This document shows positions 1-16,921 of a DNA stretch of 64,000 bases, piece by piece; position 1 is the stretch's first letter; each line of letters opens with the position of its first letter. This DNA is from Stutzerimonas stutzeri RCH2. GTDB taxonomy: Bacteria > Pseudomonadota > Gammaproteobacteria > Pseudomonadales > Pseudomonadaceae. The DNA is taken from NCBI RefSeq assembly GCF_000327065.1, contig NC_019936.1, positions 310,001-374,000 on the forward strand. Direction: 5' to 3'. The translations under genes and the position numbers were made by a program. The notes under the pieces were generated by a model. The model worked only from the letters and a program-made list of their open reading frames with translations. It was not told the origin of the DNA and did not search any database.

Positions 1-95
1 CGCCGGGCGGACTCGGGTGGTTTCAGGCGCAGGTTGGCGGATAGCGGCGTTCATCGCAGGTCGGGTCGGCTCGAAGTGCCGCGCAGTCTGCCGGC

Positions 96-128
96 TTTGA
101 GCTGGGAGCCGCAAGCTCCAAGCTCAAA
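96..128 (-). terminator. Hairpin downstream of gshB
   Basis: A 14-bp stem (one mismatch) with a 5-base loop lies 14 bases beyond the gshB stop codon. The arms are TTTGAGCTGGGAGC and GCTCCAAGCTCAAA. There is no clear run of T on the minus strand after it, so it may be a weak terminator or a 3' end protection structure. Positions 1-95 hold nothing I can assign. Confidence 0.5.
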
Positions 129-141
129 GCTGTTAGCTGGT

Positions 142-1092
142 TCAAGCTTGCAGCTTGCCCGCGATCGCGTCCATGAGGCGCTCGCCGATTCGGGTATCGA
201 AGGCGTTGTCGATTTCGCGGATGCAGGTGGGGCTGGTGATGTTGATTTCGGTGAGGTAGTCACCGATTACGTCCAGGCCGACAAACAGCAGACCGCGCTT
301 GCGCAACTCCGGGCCGACGATTGCTGCGATCTCACGATCACGATCGGATAGCGGTTGTGCCACACCTCGGCCGCCCGCGGCGAGATTGCCACGCGTTTCA
401 CCCGCTGCGGGAATTCGTGCCAAGCAATACGGAATCGGCTCTCCGTCGATCATCAGGATGCGTTTGTCGCCGTCCTTGATAGCCGGGACGTAGCGCTGCG
501 CCATGATCTGCCTGCTGCCGTGTTCGGTCAGCACTTCGAGAATGACGGACAGGTTGGGGTCGCCTTCGCGATGACGGAAGATCGAGGCGCCGCCCATCTC
601 GTCGAGGGGTTTGAGAATGATGTCACGGTGCTCGCGGGCGAACTCGCGGAGAATGTCCGAGCGCCGACTGACCAGTGTCGGAGGCGTGCATTGCGGAAAT
701 TGCGTGGCGAAAAATTTCTCGTTGCAGTCGCGCAGGCTCTGCGGGCGGTTGACTACCAGCGTTCCGGCCTTTTCCGCCAGCTCCAGCAGATAGGTTGCGT
801 AGATGTACTCGCTGTTGAAGGGCGGATCCTTGCGCATGAGGATCACGTCCAGGTCAGCTAGGGCTGCGTCGATTTCCTCATCCGTCTCGAACCAGTGCTG
901 CGGGTCGTTGAATACCCGTAGCGGGCACATGCGTGCACGAGCCTGGTCGCCGAGCTGATAAAGGTCGCGTTGCTCCATATAGAACAGTGTCCAGTCGCGC
1001 GCCTGAGCCGCCAGCAGCATGGCCAGCGAGCTGTCCTTCTTGAAGGCGATCTGCGCGATAGGGTCCATGATGATCCCGACGCGAACGGTCAT
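142..1092 (-). CDS. gshB: Glutathione synthetase
   Basis: This cytoplasmic enzyme performs the second step of glutathione synthesis, ATP-dependent ligation of gamma-glutamylcysteine and glycine. The 316-residue product has the normal proteobacterial length. It opens with MTVRVGIIMDPI, typical of the N-terminal pre-ATP-grasp domain, and carries the ATP-grasp segment LKPLDEMGG near residue 160 and the C-terminal DVIGDYLTEIN metal/nucleotide region near residue 280. It is transcribed away from the pilG operon, with 236 bases between the two starts, the same divergent arrangement I recall from P. aeruginosa. Nothing is truncated or unusual. Confidence 0.96.
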   Translation of the reverse strand: MTVRVGIIMDPIAQIAFKKDSSLAMLLAAQARDWTLFYMEQRDLYQLGDQARARMCPLRVFNDPQHWFETDEEIDAALADLDVILMRKDPPFNSEYIYATYLLELAEKAGTLVVNRPQSLRDCNEKFFATQFPQCTPPTLVSRRSDILREFAREHRDIILKPLDEMGGASIFRHREGDPNLSVILEVLTEHGSRQIMAQRYVPAIKDGDKRILMIDGEPIPYCLARIPAAGETRGNLAAGGRGVAQPLSDRDREIAAIVGPELRKRGLLFVGLDVIGDYLTEINITSPTCIREIDNAFDTRIGERLMDAIAGKLQA

Positions 1093-1328
1093 GAGGTGTT
1101 CTCCGGCAGTGGGCGGCAGCGGGCCGCCAGTGGCTCAAAATGTCGCTGCAGATTGGCCGTGGTTGTGCACTGGGTCAAGGAAAATCCGGATGCTTTTCCG
1201 GTTGATAGCGCGTGCATGAGGAGTGTGCTAAAAAGGTCCGGCGATTGGGTGCAGCCCATCGGTGGCAGGGCCTCCGGCGCACTGACATAACGATAAACTA
1301 CGACTCACCGAGGCGATGGTAGGGCGAA

Positions 1329-1736
1329 ATGGAACAGCACTCCGAGGGCTTGAAGGTCATGGTGATCGACGATTCGAAAACGATTCGTCGTACCGCTGAA
1401 ACCCTGCTGAAGAAAGTAGGATGCGATGTCATCACCGCAGTGGACGGTTTCGATGCGCTCGCCAAGATTGCGGATACTCATCCCCGCATCATCTTCGTCG
1501 ATATTATGATGCCCAGGCTGGACGGATATCAGACCTGCGCATTGATCAAGAACAACAGCTCCTTCAAGTCGACGCCAGTCATCATGCTGTCTTCCAAAGA
1601 TGGCCTGTTCGACAAGGCGAAAGGGCGTATTGTCGGCTCCGATCAATACCTTACCAAGCCGTTCAGCAAAGAAGAGCTGCTCGGTGCGATCAAGGCTCAT
1701 GTCCCTGACTTCGCGCCGGTGGAGCAAGCATCCTGA
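1329..1736 (+). CDS. pilG: Type IV pilus response regulator PilG
   Basis: A 135-residue single-domain CheY-like receiver, the output regulator that promotes pilus extension in the Pil-Chp twitching system. The acidic pocket is D14/D15, the phospho-acceptor is D58 in the segment IIFVDIMMP, and the conserved Lys lies in YLTKPF. Length and phospho-site position agree with P. aeruginosa PilG. It is the first gene of the pilGHIJK-chpABC operon and ends 43 bases before pilH. In the 236-base region upstream I could not identify a convincing sigma-70 promoter. Confidence 0.96.
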   Translation: MEQHSEGLKVMVIDDSKTIRRTAETLLKKVGCDVITAVDGFDALAKIADTHPRIIFVDIMMPRLDGYQTCALIKNNSSFKSTPVIMLSSKDGLFDKAKGRIVGSDQYLTKPFSKEELLGAIKAHVPDFAPVEQAS

Positions 1737-1779
1737 AGTTCGGCATTGTTTGCCGCTGAAGCCTTCCTATGGAGAAATC

Positions 1780-2145
1780 ATGGCTCGCGTTCTGATTGTT
1801 GATGATTCGCCGACCGAAATGTACAAGCTCACCGCCATGCTGGAGAAGCACGGCCATGTGGTGCTGAAAGCCGAGAACGGTGCCGATGGCGTTGCGCTGG
1901 CGCGCCAGGAAAAACCGGACGCCGTACTGATGGATATCGTCATGCCGGGGCTGAATGGTTTCCAGGCCACGCGTCAGCTGACCAAAGATTCTGAAACCAG
2001 TCACATTCCGGTGATCATCGTTACCACCAAGGATCAGGAAACCGATAAGGTCTGGGGCAAGCGCCAAGGGGCGAAGGATTACCTGACCAAGCCGGTGGAC
2101 GAAGCCACATTGCTGAAAACCCTGAATGCCGTTCTGGCGGGCTGA
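1780..2145 (+). CDS. pilH: Type IV pilus response regulator PilH
   Basis: A 121-residue CheY-like receiver, the second response regulator of the Pil-Chp system, thought to act with the retraction side or as a phosphate sink. The acidic pair is D8/D9, the phospho-acceptor is D52 (VLMDIVMP) and the Lys is in YLTKPV. The reading frame is open further upstream, but the ATG at 1780 sits behind GGAGAAATC and starts exactly at the receiver domain (MARVLIVDDS), so it is preferred. It follows pilG and precedes pilI. Confidence 0.96.
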   Translation: MARVLIVDDSPTEMYKLTAMLEKHGHVVLKAENGADGVALARQEKPDAVLMDIVMPGLNGFQATRQLTKDSETSHIPVIIVTTKDQETDKVWGKRQGAKDYLTKPVDEATLLKTLNAVLAG

Positions 2146-2186
2146 CGCCGGGGTAGCCAACACTCGGACAAAGGGACGTGGCCAGC

Positions 2187-2723
2187 ATGGCTGACATGCA
2201 AACGCCGTTTCAGCAGCTGCTGGAGCTTGATAAGCGATGCCGCCGGTACGCGGCGGGCCTGCCTTCTCAACAGGAAGCCGTACAGACCTGGGGAGGGATC
2301 GGCTTCCGAATGGGAGGGCGTTTGTTCGTCGCTCCAATGGGCGAGGTCGGTGAAATTCTTCATGAGCCTCGTTACACCCTGCTTCCAGGCGTCAAGAGCT
2401 GGGTCAAGGGGGTGGCAAACGTCCGCGGCAGGCTATTGCCGGTGATGGATCTTTGCGGCTATTTCGGCTTGGAGCTTTCACCTTTGCGCAAGCAGCGCAG
2501 GGTGCTGGTGGTCGATCATCAGGAAGTGTTTGCCGGCCTTACCGTTGACGAAGTCTTCGGCATGCAACACTTCCCGGTAGAAGCTTTTTCGGAGGAGTTG
2601 CCTCCGATCGAAGCATCGATTCAGCCATTTATTCATGGTGTGTTTCAGCGCGAGCAGCCCTGGCTGGTCTTCAGCCCGCACGCGCTGGCGACGCATCAGG
2701 CGTTTTTAGACGTCGCTTTTTAG
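2187..2723 (+). CDS. pilI: CheW-like adaptor PilI
   Basis: A 178-residue CheW-domain scaffold that couples receptor PilJ to kinase ChpA at the cell pole. The CheW fold runs over about residues 30-170, with the [15 protein letters not shown] segment that contacts receptor and kinase. A GTG nine bases upstream is in frame, but it lies only one base from the AAGGGA ribosome-binding site, while the ATG at 2187 has good spacing and gives the 178-residue length known for PilI. It ends 76 bases before pilJ. Confidence 0.93.
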   Translation: MADMQTPFQQLLELDKRCRRYAAGLPSQQEAVQTWGGIGFRMGGRLFVAPMGEVGEILHEPRYTLLPGVKSWVKGVANVRGRLLPVMDLCGYFGLELSPLRKQRRVLVVDHQEVFAGLTVDEVFGMQHFPVEAFSEELPPIEASIQPFIHGVFQREQPWLVFSPHALATHQAFLDVAF

Positions 2724-2799
2724 TTGTAGGTGGGTCGACCGAGGTCGGCCTTTTGGTTCTTGGATGGAAGCGCACGGGGGTCCAGGCGGGGGCCGGATA

Positions 2800-4848
2800 A
2801 TGATCAAAATAAATGCTAATGCTCTACTGAGCGGGGTGCGCAGCAACACGCTGACCACCGGTTTGTTCGTCGTGTTGGTCGTTTCGATCGTATTGCTGTT
2901 CGCGAACTTCGCGTACGTCAATACGCAGGCGGATCACGACAACGAATACATTGCTCACGCGGGAGAGCTGCGCGTACTGTCCCAGCAGATCGCCAAGGAT
3001 GCCGTGGAAGCGGCAACGGGCACCCAGGAAGCGTTCGCTTCTCTGAAGCAGGCCCGTAACGACTTCAACCAGCGTTGGGGCTATCTGGCGCAAGGCAACG
3101 AAAGCATCGGCCTGCCCGCCGTGCCCGAGTCGCTGCGCACGGAAGTGAACGCGGTGGAGCAGGACTGGAACACGCTGCGTCGAGATACCGACGCCATCCT
3201 TTCCAGCGAACAGACCGTACTTTCGTTGCACCAGGTAGCCAGTACTCTGGCCGAAACCATTCCCCAGCTGCAGGTCGAGTACGAGGAAGTCGTCGATATT
3301 CTGTTGGAAAGTGGTGCGCCAGCTGCTCAGGTTTCGGTGGCCCAGCGCCAGTCGTTGCTGGCCGAACGTATTCTCGGCTCGGTAAACAAGGTCCTTTCCG
3401 GTGACCAGGACTCGGTTCAGGCGGCGGATATGTTCGGCCGTGATGCCAGTTTGTTCGGTCGCGTATTGAACGCGATGATCGAAGGCAACGTCGCCATGGG
3501 GATCACCGCTGTAGCCGATGACGAGGCACGGGATCGTCTCTCCGAGATTGCCGAACTCTTCCAGTTCGTATCTGGCTCGGTGGATGAGATTCTCGAAACG
3601 TCACCCGAGCTGTTCCAGGTGCGCGAGTCGGCGAACAGTATCTTCGAAGTCTCTCAGACCCTGCTGGACAAGACCTCCGCGCTGTCTCAAGGCCTGCAGA
3701 ACCGTGCCGATGCCCGTTACCTGAACACCATTCTCGGTTATGTGCTCGGTGCCCTGGCGCTGGCTTCCATCATCCTGATCGGTCTGGTGATGGTTCAGGA
3801 GGCGCGTCGCCGCCTTAGCGAAACTGCGGAGAAAAACGAGCGTAACCAGGCCGCGATTCTGCGACTGCTCGACGAAATCGGCGATCTCGCTGACGGTGAC
3901 CTGACAGTAGCCGCCACGGTAACCGAAGACTTCACCGGTGCGATCGCTGACTCGATCAACTACTCCATCGACCAGCTGCGCGAACTGGTAGCCACCATTA
4001 ACCAGACCGCGGTTCAGGTCTCGGGTGCAGCCCAGGAAACCCAGGCGACAGCCATGCATCTTGCTGAGGCCTCCGAACATCAGGCCCAGGAGATCGCCGG
4101 CGCCTCTGCGGCAATCAACGAAATGGCCGTTTCCATTGACCAGGTATCGGCCAACGCCGCGGAATCCTCGGCGGTAGCGGAGCGCTCCGTAGCAATCGCT
4201 AACAAGGGTAATGAGGTGGTGCACAACACCATCACCGGCATGGACAACATCCGCGAGCAGATTCAGGACACCTCCAAGCGAATCAAGCGTCTTGGTGAAT
4301 CGTCTCAGGAGATCGGTGACATCGTTAGCCTGATTAACGACATTGCTGACCAGACCAACATCCTCGCACTTAACGCGGCAATCCAGGCATCCATGGCTGG
4401 CGACGCAGGTCGAGGCTTCGCGGTGGTAGCCGACGAAGTTCAGCGCCTTGCAGAGCGTTCTTCGGCCGCGACCAAGCAGATCGAGGCGCTGGTGAAGACC
4501 ATTCAGACCGACACCAACGAGGCGGTCATCTCGATGGAACAGACCACCTCGGAAGTAGTGCGCGGTGCGCGTCTGGCGCAGGACGCCGGTGTGGCACTGG
4601 AAGAGATCGAAAAGGTATCCAAGACGCTTGCGGCACTGATCCAGAACATCTCCAACGCGGCCCGCCAGCAGGCTTCGTCGGCTGGTCACATCTCCAACAC
4701 CATGAACGTGATCCAGGAGATCACCTCGCAGACCTCATCGGGTACTACCGCAACGGCGAAAAGCATCGGTAATTTGGCCAAGATGGCCAACGAGATGCGC
4801 CATTCCGTTTCCGGCTTTACCCTGCCGGATGCTCCGGATCAGGCCTGA
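2800..4848 (+). CDS. pilJ: Type IV pilus methyl-accepting chemoreceptor PilJ
   Basis: The inner-membrane chemoreceptor of the Pil-Chp array, 682 residues from the ATG at 2800, the same length as P. aeruginosa PilJ. It has an N-terminal membrane segment (about residues 16-36, [13 protein letters not shown]), a helical periplasmic PilJ sensor region to about residue 300, a second membrane segment ([20 protein letters not shown]), a HAMP-like region, and a cytoplasmic signalling domain. The hairpin tip is divergent from classical receptors ([20 protein letters not shown]), as in other PilJ proteins. An in-frame start at 2764 would add 12 Gly-rich residues and is unlikely. A hairpin follows the gene. 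Confidence 0.95.
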   Translation: MIKINANALLSGVRSNTLTTGLFVVLVVSIVLLFANFAYVNTQADHDNEYIAHAGELRVLSQQIAKDAVEAATGTQEAFASLKQARNDFNQRWGYLAQGNESIGLPAVPESLRTEVNAVEQDWNTLRRDTDAILSSEQTVLSLHQVASTLAETIPQLQVEYEEVVDILLESGAPAAQVSVAQRQSLLAERILGSVNKVLSGDQDSVQAADMFGRDASLFGRVLNAMIEGNVAMGITAVADDEARDRLSEIAELFQFVSGSVDEILETSPELFQVRESANSIFEVSQTLLDKTSALSQGLQNRADARYLNTILGYVLGALALASIILIGLVMVQEARRRLSETAEKNERNQAAILRLLDEIGDLADGDLTVAATVTEDFTGAIADSINYSIDQLRELVATINQTAVQVSGAAQETQATAMHLAEASEHQAQEIAGASAAINEMAVSIDQVSANAAESSAVAERSVAIANKGNEVVHNTITGMDNIREQIQDTSKRIKRLGESSQEIGDIVSLINDIADQTNILALNAAIQASMAGDAGRGFAVVADEVQRLAERSSAATKQIEALVKTIQTDTNEAVISMEQTTSEVVRGARLAQDAGVALEEIEKVSKTLAALIQNISNAARQQASSAGHISNTMNVIQEITSQTSSGTTATAKSIGNLAKMANEMRHSVSGFTLPDAPDQA

Positions 4849-4857
4849 TTTGAGGGT

Positions 4858-4882
4858 GCGGCAGTCATTTGATGGCTGCCGC
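4858..4882 (+). promoter_or_regulatory. Intercistronic hairpin pilJ-pilK
   Basis: Arms GCGGCAGTCAT and ATGGCTGCCGC form an 11-bp stem including one G-U pair with a TTG loop, starting 10 bases after the pilJ stop. No T-run follows, so it is more likely a processing, stability or attenuation element than a full terminator. It also makes the ATG at 4885 an unlikely start for pilK. Confidence 0.55.
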
Positions 4883-4908
4883 CGATGATCACGAGCGAGG
4901 GGCAGGGC

Positions 4909-5775
4909 ATGCAGCCGAGGTTTGACTGGGCATTGGAGCCCTTGGCCGATATGTCGCCGACGGAGTTCCATGACTGGCAGACGCTCCTCGAAGAGCGCTC
5001 CGGCATGGTCGTTAGCGAACGCAGGCGCAGCTTCCTGCAGACCAATCTGAGTGCTCGCATGCGCGAGGTCGGTGCTCCCGACTACGCCAGCTATTACCGG
5101 CAGGTCACCTCTGGTCCTCGTGGTGCGGTTGAGTGGTCGACGCTCATGGACAGGTTGACCGTGCAGGAAACACGTTTCTTTCGGCACCCTGCTTCTTTTG
5201 AACTACTCGACGCCTATCTACGGCGGCGCGTGGCGCAGAGCACGCTCGAGCGACCCCTGGCCTTGTGGAGTGTAGGTTGCGCTAGCGGCGAAGAAACCTT
5301 TTCGCTGGCCATGGCGACTGCGGAGGTACTGACCGGATGCGAGTTCAATGGTGGCTTCGGCGTTACCGGAACCGATATCAGTCTGAGCGCCCTGGCCAAG
5401 TCCCGTGCCGGAATCTACGGCGCTCGCAAACTGGAGCAGGTCGAGACGCCGCTGCGTGAGCGCTATTTCCTACCGCTGCCCGATGCCCGTTTTCAAATCA
5501 TTCCCGGCCTGGCTGCGCGTGTGTGCTTTGCCAGGCTCAATGTGCTGGAGCTGGCCAACTCGCCAGTGTCCGGCATGGACGTCATTTTTTGTCAGAACTT
5601 GCTGATCTACTTCCGCCGCTGGCGTCGCCGAGAAATCCTCAATCGCCTGGCGGATTGCCTGGCCCCGGGGGGATTACTGGTGATTGGCGTAGGTGAAGTG
5701 GTTGGTTGGCAGCATCCGGAATTGCTTCCGGTGGCCAACGATCAGGTTCTGGCTTTTACCCGGAAAAGTTTATGA
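4909..5775 (+). CDS. pilK: Chemoreceptor methyltransferase PilK
   Basis: A CheR-family S-adenosylmethionine-dependent methyltransferase that methylates glutamates on PilJ. From the ATG at 4909, preceded by GAGGGGCAGGG, the protein has 288 residues; the ATG at 4885 would add eight but lies directly against a hairpin. The CheR N-terminal helical domain is followed by the SAM-binding motif WSVGCASGEETFSLA at about residue 120 and the FCQNLLIYF motif near residue 225. The gene overlaps the upstream end of the chpA reading frame; chpA itself begins 11 bases after the pilK stop. Confidence 0.92.
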   Translation: MQPRFDWALEPLADMSPTEFHDWQTLLEERSGMVVSERRRSFLQTNLSARMREVGAPDYASYYRQVTSGPRGAVEWSTLMDRLTVQETRFFRHPASFELLDAYLRRRVAQSTLERPLALWSVGCASGEETFSLAMATAEVLTGCEFNGGFGVTGTDISLSALAKSRAGIYGARKLEQVETPLRERYFLPLPDARFQIIPGLAARVCFARLNVLELANSPVSGMDVIFCQNLLIYFRRWRRREILNRLADCLAPGGLLVIGVGEVVGWQHPELLPVANDQVLAFTRKSL

Positions 5776-5786
5776 GCGGAGTCGCT

Positions 5787-13005
<7,219 letters not shown>

Positions 13006-13013
<8 letters not shown>

Positions 13014-14058
13014 AGTCCTCTGCGCACGTATAGCGGTCCTGGCCGATACCTCGCTGCAGCGCCACGTGCTGCAGCAGGCGTTGACTGGCAGCGGTTATCA
13101 GGTGGTGCTGAACAACGACCCGGCGCGCCTTGAGCCTGCCGATCTGGACAGCACCGAAGCTGATCTGTGGCTGGTCGATCTGGCGCAGACCGAGGACTCG
13201 CCATTGGTGGATGCGCTGCTTGAGCGAGACACCACGCGGGTGCTGTTCGGTGAAGGGCATGCGCCGGAGCGGCATTCGGAATTCTATCCACGCTGGGAAC
13301 GCAGCCTTTTCAGCAAGTTGAAGCGTCTGGTGGGCGATCCATCGCGCGCGGTGGGTCCGCGTCTGGATGTGCTGCAGGGCGAAGGGCAACGCCCGGAACG
13401 CCTGACGCTCCCGCCACTATTGGCCGATACCGCCTTGCTGGCCGGTGAGCCAGCCAGTCAGGTATGGCTGCTGGCGGCTTCGCTGGGCGGGCCGGAGGCG
13501 GTGAAGGCGTTTCTCGATGCGCTGCCCGGCGGTCTTCCGGTGGGCTTCATCTATGCCCAGCACATCGAAGCCAGTTTCGAATCGGCGCTGTCCCAGGCCG
13601 TCGGGCGGCACAGTCAGTGGCAGGTTCGCCAGGTCAGGGCAGGGGAGCCAGTGCGTTGTGGCGAAGTGGTCATCGCGCCCATCGCCGAGGAGCTTGGATT
13701 CGACAGCGATGGCAATGCAAGACTGAATGGTCGCTGCTGGCCGGAGCCGTACAGTCCCTCGATCGATCAGATGATGCTGAATCTGGCTCAGCAGTTTGGC
13801 GAGCGGTGCGGCGTCATCGCGTTCAGCGGCATGGGCAGCGACGGCAGTGCCGCTGCCGCCTATGTGCTGCGCCAGGGCGGCAAGGTCTGGACCCAGCGTG
13901 CCGACTCCTGTGCCTGCTCGAGCATGCCGGACAACCTTCGCGAAGGCGGCTACAGCTCCTACAGCGGTGATTCGCGCGAGTTGGCTCAGGCATTGGTCAA
14001 TCATTTGGTCAATCAGGTCGGCACGCCCACCACGTCTTTTAAACGGGATAACTCATGA
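13006..14058 (+). CDS. chpB: Chemoreceptor methylesterase ChpB
   Basis: A CheB-family protein-glutamate methylesterase of 350 residues that reverses PilK methylation of PilJ. The catalytic triad is visible as the Ser in AASLGGPEAV, the His in AQHIEASFE and the Asp in SGMGSDGS. The N-terminal 110 residues resemble a receiver fold but lack a clear acidic pair and phospho-acceptor, so phosphorylation control of the classical kind is doubtful. The start overlaps the chpA stop by 8 bases and the end overlaps chpC by ATGA, showing tight translational coupling. Confidence 0.93.
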
Positions 14059-14525
14059 GTCAGATGGTCGTTTCTCAGGATGTGGAAAGCCTTACCGGGC
14101 TGCTGATGCCACTTGCCGATCGGATGCTGTTGATGCCCAACGTGGCCGTCGCCGAGTTGATTCCCTATCGCGCGCCACAGGCGGTGCAGGGAATGCCGGC
14201 ATGGTTTCTCGGGCAGGTGCAATGGCGCGACCTGAGCCTTCCGCTGCTTTCGTTCGAAGCCGCGTCCAACGGCCAGGCGCAGCCGGTGAGCAACACTGCC
14301 CGGGTGGCCGTGCTCAATGCGGTTGGCGGGCGTGATCACGTGAAGTTCATTGCGTTGCTGGTGCAGGGCATTCCGCACTCGATCAAGGTCGATGCCAGCC
14401 TGGCGCGTGCGGATGTGGCGCTTGCGCCGCTGGAGCTCGATGCCGTCAACCTCGGTGATGTGCAGGCGCGCATACCCGATCTGGTCGGCCTGGAACAGAA
14501 GCTGGCCGATGCCGGCCTGATCTGA
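14055..14525 (+). CDS. chpC: CheW-like adaptor ChpC
   Basis: A 156-residue CheW-domain protein, the second adaptor of the Pil-Chp system, reported in P. aeruginosa to link other inputs to ChpA. The domain spans residues 20-150, with segments such as GMPAWFLGQVQWRDLSLPLLSFE. It is translationally coupled to chpB by a 4-base overlap and is the last gene of the operon. In P. aeruginosa chpD (AraC type) and chpE (LysE type) follow; here the next gene is the convergent rsmE only 24 bases away. Confidence 0.9.
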   Translation: MSQMVVSQDVESLTGLLMPLADRMLLMPNVAVAELIPYRAPQAVQGMPAWFLGQVQWRDLSLPLLSFEAASNGQAQPVSNTARVAVLNAVGGRDHVKFIALLVQGIPHSIKVDASLARADVALAPLELDAVNLGDVQARIPDLVGLEQKLADAGLI

Positions 14526-14549
14526 TCACGCCTGGTTGCCAGCGCCCCG

Positions 14550-15266
14550 CTAGAAATCCCCCCACAACTGCTGCGCCACGCTCAAGGCCACTACCGGTGC
14601 GGTCTCGGTGCGCAGCACCCGCGGGCCGAGCCTGGCGGGCAGGAACCCCTGCACGGCGGCCTGCTCGACTTCGTTTTCGCTCAAGCCGCCTTCCGGACCG
14701 ATCAGAAACGCCAGCGTCCGCGGCTTCGCATGGCTCGCCAGCGGCTCGGCTATCGGGTGAAGCACCAACTTCAGCTCTGCTTCGACAGCCAGCCAGTCGC
14801 GAAGGCTGACGGGCGCGTGAATGATCGGCAGAACCGACCGGCCACATTGCTCGCAGGCGCTGATCGCGATCTGCCGCCAGTGCGCCAGGCGCTTGTCGGC
14901 ACGCTCGTCGTTGAGGCGCACTTCGCAGCGCTCGCTGATGATCGGAGTGATCTGCGCGACGCCCAGCTCGGTGGCTTTCTGGATTGCCCAATCCATCCGC
15001 TCGCCGCGCGACAGTCCCTGGCCCAGATGAATCTGTAGCGCCGACTCCGGCATACCTTTCAGGTGCTCGTGCAGTTCGACGGTGACCGTCTTCTTGCCGA
15101 CCTCCAGCAGTTCGCCGCGAAACTCGTCGCCGCTGCCGTCGAACAGTTGCACTGCGCTGCCGGCGGTAAGGCGCAGCACCCGACCGATGTAGTGGGCCGA
15201 TGCTTCAGGCAGCGGATGCTGGCCGAGAGAAAGCGGAGCGTCGATGAAGAAGCGGGATAGGCGCAT
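14550..15266 (-). CDS. rsmE: 16S rRNA (uracil-1498-N3)-methyltransferase
   Basis: A SPOUT-class SAM-dependent methyltransferase that makes m3U1498 in 16S rRNA. The 238-residue protein has the family length. It shows an N-terminal PUA-like domain (RFFIDAPL, then HYIGRVLRL) and the C-terminal knotted SAM-binding motifs FLIGPEGGLS and LGPRVLRTETAP. It converges with chpC and lies downstream of bioA on the same strand with a 90-base gap, so co-transcription with bioA is possible. Confidence 0.95.
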   Translation of the reverse strand: MRLSRFFIDAPLSLGQHPLPEASAHYIGRVLRLTAGSAVQLFDGSGDEFRGELLEVGKKTVTVELHEHLKGMPESALQIHLGQGLSRGERMDWAIQKATELGVAQITPIISERCEVRLNDERADKRLAHWRQIAISACEQCGRSVLPIIHAPVSLRDWLAVEAELKLVLHPIAEPLASHAKPRTLAFLIGPEGGLSENEVEQAAVQGFLPARLGPRVLRTETAPVVALSVAQQLWGDF

Positions 15267-15356
15267 AGGGCAGCTACAGGCGGGAAGTCGGAGGCGACAG
15301 TCTAAAGCATCGGCAGCCCGGCTCGCAGGCTACCTCGCTTGGATACCTTGTCAGCA

Positions 15357-16760
15357 TCAGCCCGGATCGCGGAACCCTGGGTAGCTGCCACTTGCTACGG
15401 ATACCGAAGTTTCTCGTGTAGCGATGTCGATGCCTTCGGTGGCGACAGCGGCGAGAAAGTCGATCTGCTCCTCGGTGATGCAATACGGCGGCAGGAAATA
15501 CACCACGCTGCCGAGCGGCCGCAACAACGCGCCGCGTTCCAGGGCGTGCTGGTAGACCTTCAGGCCGCGCCGCTCCTGCCAGGGATACGCGGTGCGGCTG
15601 GCCTTGTCCTGAACCATTTCGATGGCCAGCGCCATGCCGGTCTGACGGACCTCTGCCACATGCGGGTGGTCGACCAGGTGTGCGGTGGCGCTGGCCATGC
15701 GCGCGGCTAACGGCTTGTTCGCCTCGATGACATTGTCCTCGGCAAAGATATCCAGCGTTGCCAGCGCTGCGGCGCACGCCAGCGGGTTGCCGGTGTAGGT
15801 GTGCGAGTGGAGGAAGGCCCGCAGCGTCGAATAGTCGTCGTAGAACGCCTGATAGATCCTGTCCGTAGTCAGCACCGCGGCCATGGGCAGGTAGCCGCCT
15901 GTGAGGGCTTTGGACAGACAGAGGAAGTCGGGCGTGATGCCGGCCTGCTCGCAGGCGAACATGGTGCCGGTGCGGCCGAAACCAACGGCGATCTCGTCGT
16001 GGATGAGATGCACCTCGTAGCGGTCGCAGGCTTCACGCAGCAGCTTGAGGTAGACCGGGTGATACATGCGCATGCCGCCGGCGCCCTGGATCAGTGGCTC
16101 GACGATGACTGCGGCGATGTCCTGGTGATGCTCGGCCAGCGTCTGCTCCATATGCGCGAACATCTGTCGCGAGTGTTCTTCCCAGCTCACGCCGTCGGGC
16201 CGCAGGTAGCAGTCCGGGCTCGGTACCTTGAAGGTGTCCAGCAGCAGCGGCTTGTAGGTGTCGGTGAAGAGCGCGACATCGCCTACCGACATCGCCGCGA
16301 CAGTTTCGCCGTGGTAGCTGTTGGTCAGGGTGACGAAGCGCTGCTTCTGCCCGCGACCGCTGTTGCGCCAATAGTGAAAGCTCATCTTCAGCGCTACTTC
16401 GATGCCGGTCGAGCCATTGTCGGTATAGAAGACGCGATCCAGCCCGGCTGGTGTCAGTGCAACGAGTCGTTCCGACAGTTCGACTACAGGCTGATGGCTG
16501 AAGCCGGCGAGCATCACATGCTCGAGCTGATCTACCTGATCCTTGATGCGCTGATTGATACGCGGGTTGGCGTGGCCGAATACATTGACCCACCAGGAAC
16601 TGACGGCGTCGAGGTAGCGCTTGCCGTCGAAGTCCTCCAGCCATACGCCGTCGCCGCGGCGGATTGGAATCAGCGGCAGCTGTTCGTGATCTTTCATCTG
16701 GGTGCAGGGGTGCCAGAGCACGGCGAGGTCGCGTTGCATCCAGCTGTCGTTCAGGCTCAT
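15357..16760 (-). CDS. bioA: Adenosylmethionine-8-amino-7-oxononanoate aminotransferase
   Basis: A pyridoxal-phosphate enzyme of biotin synthesis that converts 8-amino-7-oxononanoate (KAPA) to 7,8-diaminopelargonate (DAPA) with SAM as the amino donor. The 467-residue product has the class III aminotransferase plan: LWHPCTQMKDH near the N-terminus, the DEIAVGFGRTG cofactor region and the Schiff-base lysine in LSKALTGGYLPM. The C-terminal 20 residues extend a little past the E. coli enzyme, as in other pseudomonads. No other bio gene is in the window. It diverges from the cytochrome b561 gene across a 161-base gap. Confidence 0.95.
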   Translation of the reverse strand: MSLNDSWMQRDLAVLWHPCTQMKDHEQLPLIPIRRGDGVWLEDFDGKRYLDAVSSWWVNVFGHANPRINQRIKDQVDQLEHVMLAGFSHQPVVELSERLVALTPAGLDRVFYTDNGSTGIEVALKMSFHYWRNSGRGQKQRFVTLTNSYHGETVAAMSVGDVALFTDTYKPLLLDTFKVPSPDCYLRPDGVSWEEHSRQMFAHMEQTLAEHHQDIAAVIVEPLIQGAGGMRMYHPVYLKLLREACDRYEVHLIHDEIAVGFGRTGTMFACEQAGITPDFLCLSKALTGGYLPMAAVLTTDRIYQAFYDDYSTLRAFLHSHTYTGNPLACAAALATLDIFAEDNVIEANKPLAARMASATAHLVDHPHVAEVRQTGMALAIEMVQDKASRTAYPWQERRGLKVYQHALERGALLRPLGSVVYFLPPYCITEEQIDFLAAVATEGIDIATRETSVSVASGSYPGFRDPG

Positions 16761-16847
16761 CGTTACTCCTCCGCAATGAGTCGCGAAGCCTAGCAGAAGC
16801 GTCCGGGCAAGACTTGATGCGTCTTTTATCGATTTACTCGATGCTTC

Positions 16848-16867
16848 AGAGCGAAAAAATGCGCTCT
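16848..16867. promoter_or_regulatory. Inverted repeat between bioA and the b561 gene
   Basis: AGAGCG and CGCTCT flank an 8-base A-rich centre in the divergent intergenic region. It could be an operator for either gene. Nothing in the sequence identifies the regulator. Confidence 0.3.
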
Positions 16868-16921
16868 ATTCCGATAGGTAACCGGCTAGGCTTCTAGGCC
16901 TGAAATTCAAAGGATGAATCA

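Noticed and set aside
1093..1328. Promoter of the pilG operon in the gshB-pilG gap
   Set aside because: Several weak hexamers can be found but none has a matching partner at 16-18 bases, so I report none.
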